Source: an uncultured Methylococcaceae bacterium (GTDB lineage: Bacteria; Pseudomonadota; Gammaproteobacteria; Methylococcales; Methylomonadaceae). From it: a stretch of 15,800 bases of DNA. How positions within the stretch are numbered: the first letter of the stretch is position 1; each line of letters begins with the position of its first letter. Below are positions 1-5,951 of the stretch, one piece after another. Location: NCBI GenBank assembly GCA_903939355.1, contig CAJAHC010000391.1:1-15800 (forward strand), written 5' to 3'. Under the pieces are notes generated by a model. That model was not told the DNA's origin. It saw only the letters and a list, made by a program, of their open reading frames with translations, and did not search any database. The translations under genes were made by a program, and so were the position numbers.

Positions 1-1
1 C

Positions 2-865
2 GCCTTGGTATCCATGTCCAGTGACAGGCAGATGGATATTAGTAGAACAGATAATCAGCTGCGCTCAGCACAAGCATGGGAATATGTTTATGGACTTGAA
101 GCGTGGGCAGCTAATCAGCTAAAACTTGATATTGATAATAACAAATACGATGCCTTAACCGACCTTTGGGGTAAACCACTAACCATAAAGCCAACCTCTG
201 AAGGTAGCGTAAAAGCAGATATTATTGAACTACAAGGTAAAATCAACCTGAATAATTTACTGGTTGATGGTAAAGCCAGTGAGGAAGATGTCCAACAATT
301 AAAGCGCTTATTGTCACATCTTGAAATAAAGCCCGAGTTGGTTGACGCCATGCTGGATTGGATCGATTCAGATATGGATATCAGGTATCCAAACGGTGCA
401 GAAGATGAAACCTATACCCGCTTGTTGCCCCCTTATCGCAGCGCCAATGTTCCGTTTGCAGAAGTGAGTGAATTATTGCGGGTTCAAGGCATAACTCTAA
501 AGGATTATAAAAAAATGCTACCTTATATCTATGTTACTGATACCTACGAGCCAGTTAATATAAATACCGCTAGCGTAGAAGTATTACGCACGCTAGCGCC
601 CAAGATAAAAAAAGATGAGGCAGAATCCATCTATAGAGCCAGTGGCAAACCTTTTGCAAAAGTGGATGAATTCTTAAAAGATGAAGCCATGAAAGGCATT
701 AGTGTCAACAAAGCAAAGTTAAGTGTAGACAGCCATTTTTTTTTATTATCAGGGCATATTGACATGGGCAAAAATGGTTTGCTATTTCAGACGCAATTAT
801 CACGAAGTCAATCAGGTGATGTTAAAGTAACCAAACGCTTGCGCAGGAGTTTACTCGATGGCTGA
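2..865 (+). CDS. gspK: Type II secretion minor pseudopilin GspK (5' end missing)
   Basis: GspK is the large minor pseudopilin that, with GspI and GspJ, forms the tip of the T2SS pseudopilus in the inner membrane and periplasm. The frame is already open at position 2 (287 residues visible). The prepilin leader and hydrophobic N-terminal helix, about 30 residues in this family, therefore lie upstream of the window, and the first in-frame TTG or ATG codons are not the true start. Family landmarks seen: a QMDISRT stretch just after the missing helix; INLNNL at 242-259; the acidic DWIDSDMD stretch followed by GAEDETY, matching the metal-binding acidic region of GspK; PPYRSAN before a conserved VSELL segment; and the helix-hairpin-helix-like NINTASVEVL near 557-586. 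The 3' end overlaps gspL by 8 nt, indicating one operon with translational coupling. A run of nine T lies at 736-744. Identification is confident. Confidence 0.93.
   Translation, partial: ALVSMSSDRQMDISRTDNQLRSAQAWEYVYGLEAWAANQLKLDIDNNKYDALTDLWGKPLTIKPTSEGSVKADIIELQGKINLNNLLVDGKASEEDVQQLKRLLSHLEIKPELVDAMLDWIDSDMDIRYPNGAEDETYTRLLPPYRSANVPFAEVSELLRVQGITLKDYKKMLPYIYVTDTYEPVNINTASVEVLRTLAPKIKKDEAESIYRASGKPFAKVDEFLKDEAMKGISVNKAKLSVDSHFFLLSGHIDMGKNGLLFQTQLSRSQSGDVKVTKRLRRSLLDG
845..849 (+). promoter_or_regulatory. Ribosome binding site of gspL inside gspK
   Basis: A full AGGAG Shine-Dalgarno sequence lies inside the gspK coding region, 8 nt before the ATG at 858. It fixes the gspL start and supports translation from the overlapping junction. 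Confidence 0.8.
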
Positions 866-2060
866 GCCCATTATAGTCAGGTTAATCAATCAACAAGATT
901 TAATTGTACAATGGTTACCGGTAAAGCCCACAGGCGTTTCTGAAATACAGCAAGGTAACTTGCAGGCGCTGGCAAAAAGTATTGCTAACAGATCTGTTAT
1001 TTTGTTATTGCCAGCATCTGAAGTATTACTGTTGGCAATAGACCTTCCGGTTAAAAGCAATAACCAAATTAAAAAAGCATTGCCCTTTGCCCTTGAAGAA
1101 TTGTTGGCTGACGAAATGGAAACCTACCATTTAGTTTGGCATCGCGAAGTTAAAGGTAAGCTTTATGTGGCGGCAATACACCAAGAAAAATTTAAATCCT
1201 GTTTGGCAGGTTTTGAAGAGCATGGGATTAAATTGGATAGTGTGTATTCGGAAACTTTATGTTTGCCTTATATAGAAGGGAGTTGTTCTTTGATAATTGA
1301 GAATCAACGCGCTATTTTAAAGACGGCGACATGGTTGGGTGGCGGTATTGATACGAATATTTTGCCGATTGTTTTGGATAAAATACTTATGGATAATCCA
1401 AGCTTGCAACCGTTACATTGTTGGTCGAATGATGAGCCTGCTCAGTGGTTATCAGAATTGTCTGTCAATCTGTCTTACCATAAAATTGATCCAGTCTTAT
1501 TGCTCTTAGAGACAGACGTTAAAAAGTTGAAGGGTGAGTTAAACTTATTAACGCAGGCTTTTGAACAAAAAAATAGCCTCTCGGTGCAGTGGAAACAATG
1601 GTTGCCAGCCTTTTGTATTATTCTTTTAACAGTGATACTTCAAATCAGTGTTCTACTCAATGGTTATTGGCAAAAGAAACAAGAATTGGCAACACTTGAG
1701 GCTCAAACAGTGAGTTTGTTCAAACAAACTTTTCCCGAGGTTAAGCGTCTTGTAAATATTAAGGTTCAAGCTGAGCAACAATTAATTGACCTTAAAAAAC
1801 AAAGCAAAAGCAAAGGCAGTCAATTTATGCAACTTTTATATAAAACAGGTGAGGTGCTAACTGTAAACTCGGGTGTTGAAATGCGCCAACTTGATTATAT
1901 CAATGAGATTTTGCAAATTCAGTTAAATGCACCGGACATCTCTCAGGTAGAACAAATTAAACAACAACTTGAAAGTACTGATGCGTTATCGGTAAAAATA
2001 CAATCTACCGAAGTAACTTCAAACAGCGTACAGGTCAATTATGAAATTAAACAAAAATGA
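858..2060 (+). CDS. gspL: Type II secretion inner-membrane protein GspL
   Basis: GspL is the bitopic inner-membrane component that recruits the GspE ATPase through its actin-like cytoplasmic domain and pairs with GspM in the periplasm. The 400-residue product has the usual family length and layout. Residues 1 to about 245 form the cytoplasmic domain, including the conserved KKALPFALEELLADE segment around residues 75-90. A single hydrophobic helix spans about 250-270 (from PAFCIILL to the LLNGYW end). The rest is a periplasmic part with a Gln/Lys-rich, coiled-coil-like stretch followed by a ferredoxin-like C-terminal domain expected for the family. The start at 858 is set by AGGAG at 845-849 and overlaps the end of gspK by 8 nt; the end overlaps gspM by 20 nt. 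The order K-L-M is the canonical one. Confidence 0.93.
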   Translation: MAEPIIVRLINQQDLIVQWLPVKPTGVSEIQQGNLQALAKSIANRSVILLLPASEVLLLAIDLPVKSNNQIKKALPFALEELLADEMETYHLVWHREVKGKLYVAAIHQEKFKSCLAGFEEHGIKLDSVYSETLCLPYIEGSCSLIIENQRAILKTATWLGGGIDTNILPIVLDKILMDNPSLQPLHCWSNDEPAQWLSELSVNLSYHKIDPVLLLLETDVKKLKGELNLLTQAFEQKNSLSVQWKQWLPAFCIILLTVILQISVLLNGYWQKKQELATLEAQTVSLFKQTFPEVKRLVNIKVQAEQQLIDLKKQSKSKGSQFMQLLYKTGEVLTVNSGVEMRQLDYINEILQIQLNAPDISQVEQIKQQLESTDALSVKIQSTEVTSNSVQVNYEIKQK

Positions 2061-2547
2061 CATGATGCAGCGATTGACAGAGTTGTCACCAAGAGAACGT
2101 TTGTTATCTACTGGAACAGTGTTACTTGTCTTGTCTTATGGTTTCTATCAGTTGATTTATACCCCCATTGCTGATGATAAAATTTTGTTTAATCAAAAAA
2201 TAGAAGTGCAAAAACAAGACTACCAGTACTTAAAAAAAATAAGTATGGAAGTTACCGAGCTCAGAAAATATCAGACAGAGGATGTTAAAAATCAGGATGG
2301 ACAATCATTGCTAGCTATAATAGATTTAAGTAGTCTTCAGATGCAAATAAAACCTACCATAAAACGTGTTATCCCTGATGATGCAAATAAAGTTACTTTA
2401 TGGTTGGAAGATATCCAGTTTGATCAATTTATTGACTGGTTGATCGCGTTGGAATCTATGCATGGCATTACCGTCAATCAAATTAACATTACACCTGATC
2501 AATTGAAAAATGGCTGGGTAAATATAAAAGTACAGCTGAGTAATTGA
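2041..2547 (+). CDS. gspM: Type II secretion inner-membrane protein GspM
   Basis: GspM is a small bitopic inner-membrane protein that binds GspL and stabilises the T2SS assembly platform. The 168-residue product matches the family in size and plan: a short cytoplasmic N-terminus with the typical LSPRER motif (residues 15-20), a hydrophobic helix at about 21-43, then a coiled-coil-like and ferredoxin-like periplasmic part. The ATG at 2041 has an AGG-type ribosome site a few bases upstream and overlaps gspL by 20 nt. The two in-frame ATGs at 2062 and 2065 are possible alternatives but have poorer upstream signals. No gspN follows; the next gene is convergent, so the operon appears to end here. 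Confidence 0.92.
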   Translation: MKLNKNDMMQRLTELSPRERLLSTGTVLLVLSYGFYQLIYTPIADDKILFNQKIEVQKQDYQYLKKISMEVTELRKYQTEDVKNQDGQSLLAIIDLSSLQMQIKPTIKRVIPDDANKVTLWLEDIQFDQFIDWLIALESMHGITVNQINITPDQLKNGWVNIKVQLSN

Positions 2548-2550
2548 CTA

Positions 2551-3030
2551 TCATTGCTCTTTGTTTTTGTTAGGTATTTCAACTTGACTGTATTTGTTAG
2601 TTAAATAATTTCCAAGCCAATATTTAATATCAGCTTCTTTAAAGGGTTGCGCCTCTTTAATTTGTAATAATTTCTTCCGTAGCAGATTTTCAGGCATTAA
2701 TAATAATTCAATATCACACATCCCAACAAACTTCTCGGGGTTGGCATTACCGTCATTAATAATTTTAAAAAGTTGCTGTTTTTTTAAGCCTAAATTTTGG
2801 TTAAGTTCTTCATAAAACTTAACAAACAAAGGAAGTAAGTCACTCCCCGTATGGTTAAAATCAATTAGTTCATCTGCACGATTTAAAAGGAAATTAATAG
2901 CAAATCGATAAATGTCAGACTCTCTTACCAGTAAGCGAGAGGCTAGGTTCTGGACACTTAACCGATCAGTGTTATCCAAGCGTAATGAGATAATAATTTT
3001 TTTCTTGTCTAGTATTTCATTTGAAGACAT
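2551..3030 (-). CDS. Ribbon-helix-helix-like protein of unknown function
   Basis: I do not recognise a named family for this 159-residue protein. Its N-terminus resembles a ribbon-helix-helix DNA-binding fold. Residues 11-22 (KIIISLRLDNTD) could form the beta-strand. Residues 22-35 could form helix 1 and residues 37-58 (from ESDIYRFAINFLLNRA onward) helix 2. The remaining ~100 residues are Leu/Lys/Glu-rich and probably helical, with no motif I can assign; there is one cysteine (C105). The start at 3030 is the earliest possible because an in-frame stop lies 15 nt upstream; no good Shine-Dalgarno is visible. Its stop codon is 3 nt from that of gspM on the other strand, with no terminator between them. 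A transcriptional regulator or an antitoxin-type protein would fit, but no toxin partner is adjacent. The call of a real gene is fairly safe; the DNA-binding role is inference. Confidence 0.72.
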   Translation of the reverse strand: MSSNEILDKKKIIISLRLDNTDRLSVQNLASRLLVRESDIYRFAINFLLNRADELIDFNHTGSDLLPLFVKFYEELNQNLGLKKQQLFKIINDGNANPEKFVGMCDIELLLMPENLLRKKLLQIKEAQPFKEADIKYWLGNYLTNKYSQVEIPNKNKEQ

Positions 3031-3051
3031 GGTTTGAGTTGGCTATAAGAA

Positions 3052-3075
3052 ATGATGATGATGAATAATAATAAT
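3052..3075. repeat. Short trinucleotide repeats, (ATG)4 then (AAT)4
   Basis: Four ATG units at 3052-3063 are followed directly by four AAT units at 3064-3075. They lie 22-45 nt upstream of the start codon of the minus-strand RHH-like gene, so within its leader or promoter. They are outside the reading frame, because a stop codon separates them from the start. Change in unit number could alter promoter or leader spacing, but the tract is short. Confidence 0.85.
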
Positions 3076-3420
3076 GCATGTTTTCCATTCATAGTAATCA
3101 CCAAATGTTACAGTTGTATAACAAAATAATTTTTTTGCAGGGATCAATGCCGATTTGGTCTAATTAAACGTAAACATCGTTTGTTATTTTAGCTAAATCC
3201 AAATAGCACTAAGAGTACCCAGATTGAATGTTGAAATTTATTTTAGCGAATAGGCGAGCAGTCTTTATTTTTGCAAAAATATTAACCGGGCATTCTGTTC
3301 AAAGTTCAACAATAAATATTCACTACTAACGCCTTCAACTACCTAATCTATTGAGCTTCAATTGGTTTTCAATGGTTTCATGCTGTTTGGTAAAGCTAGC
3401 ATTATTAGTCCGTTAAAATC

Positions 3421-3474
3421 GCTGCTGTTGAGCTGTGGCATCTAAAAATTGGCATGTCGCTGGGCTGCTGTTGA
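3421..3474. repeat. 11-bp direct repeat GCTGCTGTTGA, 43 bp apart
   Basis: The identical 11-mer GCTGCTGTTGA occurs at 3421-3431 and 3464-3474. A shorter GGCAT is also duplicated between the copies. The stretch is less AT-rich than its surroundings. Its function is unknown; it could be a binding-site pair or chance. Confidence 0.7.
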
Positions 3475-3557
3475 AATAATGTTAAGCACAAATTGTTAGC
3501 CATTTAAAATAAAGTGCTCTCTAAGAAATAATTTTTAATGTAATACATGTAAGCAAA

Positions 3558-3602
3558 CTGTAACTTTCTAGTAATCAAACTGACTTTTAAGCTATTTATA
3601 AT
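3558..3602 (+). promoter_or_regulatory. Candidate Pho-box promoter of the PstS-like gene
   Basis: Three 7-bp half-sites stand at exact 11-bp steps: CTGTAAC (3558-3564), TAGTAAT (3569-3575) and CTGACTT (3580-3586). Against the PhoB half-site CTGTCAT they match at 5, 4 and 5 of 7 positions. A perfect TATAAT lies at 3597-3602, 10 nt after the last half-site, which is the distance in classical PhoB promoters such as E. coli phoA, where the Pho box replaces the -35. It would give a leader of about 220 nt before the gene at 3831. The half-sites are degenerate, so this is a candidate only. Confidence 0.45.
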
Positions 3603-3830
3603 TTAATGAGGATCAAAAGATCTGAGCTTTAGTTTATGTCCTATATTGGATTAAATAAACGTAATGCTTTTTCTTGTAAATGGACTTAAGTTATTTTGAT
3701 TGCTAAAGGATCTATGGTCTCTATGGGTGTTTAACATAAACACTGTTTATGCTTGTTGTCCAAGTGAAGTCATAACTGTTTTAAGTGTATTTATTTTTAC
3801 CCTTTTCTTAATATTAATGAGAGATTCACT
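3603..3830 (+). other. Leader region of the PstS-like gene
   Basis: This non-coding stretch lies between the candidate -10 element and the start codon at 3831. It contains the overlapping dyads at 3727-3751. A weak Shine-Dalgarno-like GAGAGA at 3819-3824 is followed, after 6 nt, by the start codon. I recognise no known riboswitch. Confidence 0.45.
3727..3751. repeat. Two overlapping perfect dyads (operator or alternative hairpins)
   Basis: GTGTTTA-ACA-TAAACAC (3727-3743) and CATAAAC-ACT-GTTTATG (3735-3751) are both perfect 7-bp inverted repeats with 3-nt centres. They share the middle arm, so as RNA only one hairpin could form at a time. As DNA they present three GTTTA-type half-sites in alternating orientation. 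They lie 80-104 nt upstream of the PstS-like start codon. The dyads are certain; their function is not known. Confidence 0.7.
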
Positions 3831-5420
3831 ATGAAAAAATTATTATTAGCGTCTGCGATTATTGCAGGCAGTTTCGCAGGTCAAGCAACTGCAGCTATTC
3901 CGCTTAAAGATGGATTTGTAGATTTTTCTGCTGCAACTGGTCTAGCACAAGCAGGTGCCGTTAAGCAGGAAATTTGGATGGCCGGCTCTTCTGCTGCAAC
4001 GCAGTTTATTGAAAAATCAATCATTGCTTCTTCCATAGGACCTGTTTACAAGTATAAAGATGTTGATGGAAAAGCATTTACCTATATTTTCACTGCTAAA
4101 GCCAATGTGACTGGTTTAACTCCAGGTGCCACTTATATTGTTAACAAAAGAGACGGCGGTGGTTCAATTACTGGTATCTTGGCTGCCACTGTCCCTCCAA
4201 CTGATGCAAGTTTCAATAATAGAACTGCCGCTGCAAACGCTCTAGGTGCTCAAACTCTTACTAAAGCTTGTGAGCTGAAAGATGGTATAACTACTTGTAC
4301 CACGCCAGCACTGATCGCTTTGGTTGCTCATGCCTCAGACGTTAAGTTGTCAGATGTTGATGCTGCGCAATTTGCATCAGCATTAAATGGAGCGGATGCC
4401 GCAAATGGTTTAGCTACAAAAGCGCTAACAGTAACTTCTACACCTATTGCTGCACAAGTATTCGGTATTGCTGTGAATTTAAGATTGCGTGATGCCATGC
4501 AGGTAGCTATGAATAAAGCAGGTGTTTTGCCTGCGACTTGTCTGTCTACTGCTAAAGAAACAGAAGCATGTATGCCAAGTTTAACATCTCAACAATTAGC
4601 CACTATTTGGGCTAAAGATCGTTTTACAAATTGGGGTAACTTAAGATTTGGTGGCACAACAGGAACAGATCTTGTAACTGCTCAATCAGCTGCAAATAAA
4701 CCAGCTAACCTTGATGTTCATATGTGTTCACGTACTGCTGGGTCAGGCACGTTGGCAACGTTAAATGTCAAATTTGAAAACGCACCTTGTTTCTCAGGTA
4801 ATGAAGCTATTCAGGCACCAGTTACTCAAACAACTGTAGTTGAAGCTGGTGCTAGTGGCTCTAAGAAGCTCTATCATGCAACGACCAGTACAGGTAACCT
4901 TGAGAACTGTTTGACTGCATTGGATGAAGGAAAAGCAAATTCAACATTTACTCCGCCAAGCAGTTTCCGTTGGGCGATCGGTGTACTGGGTGCTGAAAGA
5001 AATGCGACTAACGCGAAGGCTTACCGTTTTATTAAAATTGATGGCGTTCCTGCAAGTGCAGAAAATGTTGTAAAAGGTGCGTATAAGTTTTGGGCGGAGT
5101 TGGCAACAATTGGCAAAACATCAACTGATGTTTTAACCACTGCGATTATGAACAACGTAAAAAATCCAACTCTCATTAAATTGGTTAATGTAGATAATCT
5201 AAATTTTGGTGTCACTGGATTTCTAGGGGTTGCAAATAATGCAGCAGCTCTACCAACTTACAATTCAATTATTGCTCCTGGTACAAAAATTAATGGAGCA
5301 TTTGATGCGGCAAGACCAGTTAATTTGTATACACATTCTGGTTTGGCAGCAAACTCACTAAACCATTGCCGCGCTCCTACTATTCTAACGGGCGCAAAAG
5401 CAATGCAAGGTTTGAACTAA
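3831..5420 (+). CDS. Exported PstS-like substrate-binding-fold protein, possible T2SS substrate
   Basis: The 529-residue product starts with a good Sec signal peptide: KK, a hydrophobic core, then ATA with cleavage after A21. Short segments recall phosphate-binding PstS-type proteins of the type 2 periplasmic binding fold: AGSSAATQFIE (51-61), SDVDAAQF (174-181), LTSQQLATIWAKDRFTNWG (251-269), CSRTAGSGTLA (299-309) and FIKIDGVPASAENV (400-413). It is much longer than a typical PstS (about 320-350 residues), mainly through a Thr/Gly/Ala-rich insert near 75-145 and added C-terminal sequence. Eight cysteines (147, 156, 237, 247, 299, 320, 360, 513) suggest disulfides and extracytoplasmic folding. 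There is no lipobox and no pstCAB genes nearby, so it is unlikely to be a plain ABC-importer subunit. A terminator follows directly, so it is monocistronic. A candidate Pho box lies upstream. The fold assignment is from motif resemblance; phosphate binding and T2SS export are inference. Confidence 0.68.
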   Translation: MKKLLLASAIIAGSFAGQATAAIPLKDGFVDFSAATGLAQAGAVKQEIWMAGSSAATQFIEKSIIASSIGPVYKYKDVDGKAFTYIFTAKANVTGLTPGATYIVNKRDGGGSITGILAATVPPTDASFNNRTAAANALGAQTLTKACELKDGITTCTTPALIALVAHASDVKLSDVDAAQFASALNGADAANGLATKALTVTSTPIAAQVFGIAVNLRLRDAMQVAMNKAGVLPATCLSTAKETEACMPSLTSQQLATIWAKDRFTNWGNLRFGGTTGTDLVTAQSAANKPANLDVHMCSRTAGSGTLATLNVKFENAPCFSGNEAIQAPVTQTTVVEAGASGSKKLYHATTSTGNLENCLTALDEGKANSTFTPPSSFRWAIGVLGAERNATNAKAYRFIKIDGVPASAENVVKGAYKFWAELATIGKTSTDVLTTAIMNNVKNPTLIKLVNVDNLNFGVTGFLGVANNAAALPTYNSIIAPGTKINGAFDAARPVNLYTHSGLAANSLNHCRAPTILTGAKAMQGLN

Positions 5421-5466
5421 GATTCTTTAAAGTTTAAATTGTAAAGGGATTTTCCGTGTAATAATG

Positions 5467-5498
5467 ACCAACCGTCGTAAAAAAACGGTTGGTTTTTT
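5467..5498 (+). terminator. Rho-independent terminator of the PstS-like gene
   Basis: A 9-bp perfect stem (ACCAACCGT at 5467-5475 with ACGGTTGGT at 5485-5493) has a 9-nt A-rich loop and runs into six T (5493-5498). It lies 47 nt after the stop codon. Confidence 0.92.
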
Positions 5499-5680
5499 AA
5501 TTTTTCAGAAAGAGTAACTTAAATCCGTGTATTTTTATTAAAAATTAAAATATAAGGCACTAAGAAACCTGTCAAAACCGATCTAGATTTTAATTCTCCA
5601 AAAAATAAAGCGACACCCTTTCAATAAAGTCTTAGCGACTCTCCGTGCCGTGGCAAAACTAAGTAGTTAAATCCTAGTCA

Positions 5681-5820
5681 TGCATTATTTACAGTTTTTT
5701 TGATAAGTAATGCAACCCTCGCTGTGCTCATTACGTTAGTCAAAGCAATACCAAATTTTGATAAAGAAAACTGATAGATATCTGTATTGACGAGCCTTAC
5801 GAAAATAAATTAAGTAATGC
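5681..5820. repeat. Imperfect palindrome and repeated TAAGTAATGC element
   Basis: TGCATTATTTA (5681-5691) pairs with TAAGTAATGCA (5704-5714) over 11 positions with one G-T wobble, around a 12-nt T-rich centre. TAAGTAATGC recurs exactly at 5811-5820. A further CATTAC at 5729-5734 can pair with GTAATG at 5707-5712, so alternative hairpins are possible. The element lies 130-270 nt upstream of tpsB and could be an operator or a mobile-element remnant. Confidence 0.6.
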
Positions 5821-5860
5821 TATTGGAAGTGATATTCAGCGTTCAAGATATTTATTTTAC

Positions 5861-5892
5861 TTGTCATATAACTTTAACTTAACAGATATAAA
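5861..5892 (+). promoter_or_regulatory. Weak candidate sigma-70 promoter for tpsB-tpsA
   Basis: TTGTCA (5861-5866) could be a -35. The possible -10 boxes are GATATA (5885-5890, spacer 18) or TATAAA (5887-5892, spacer 20). The spacing is not ideal and the whole region is AT-rich, so chance matches are likely. Confidence 0.28.
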
Positions 5893-5951
5893 ATAAAAAA
5901 ATATTTTTATGTATTAAAAAATAAATCTAACAGAGTCACGTTTAAATCAGA

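Larger units (their letters stand above)
3031..3557. other. Gene-free AT-rich region between the RHH-like gene and the Pho-box candidate
   Basis: No convincing coding frame is seen on either strand. The part next to 3031 must hold the promoter and leader of the minus-strand RHH-like gene, but I could not find a convincing -35/-10 pair there. The only structures I can support are the trinucleotide tract at 3052-3075 and the direct repeat at 3421-3474. Confidence 0.6.
5499..5951. other. Gene-free AT-rich region upstream of tpsB
   Basis: No convincing coding frame is seen. It contains an imperfect palindrome with a repeated TAAGTAATGC element (5681-5820) and a weak promoter candidate at 5861-5892. 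Around 5628-5656 a GC-richer patch (TTAGCGACTCTCCGTGCC) resembles dispersed repeats I have seen in other genomes, but I cannot assign it. An in-frame stop at 5943-5945 shows that tpsB cannot start further upstream. Confidence 0.6.

Noticed and set aside
3076..3140. Promoter for the minus-strand RHH-like gene
   Set aside because: Several AT-rich hexamers exist, but no pair has acceptable sequence and spacing.
3340..3530. Possible small RNA or eroded gene around the direct repeat
   Set aside because: There is no promoter-terminator pair, stable hairpin or coding frame that I could support.
3769..3780. GTCATAACTGTT, resembling a Pho-box half close to the PstS-like start
   Set aside because: The two half-site-like parts are not 11 bp apart, and there is no suitable -10 downstream.
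5628..5656. Possible remnant of a dispersed repeat or insertion sequence
   Set aside because: It is only a vague resemblance to common intergenic repeats; there are no terminal inverted repeats, target duplication or transposase fragment.
5787..5792. TTGACG as a -35 element for tpsB
   Set aside because: No acceptable -10 lies 16-18 nt downstream; the sequences there are TTAAGT-like.
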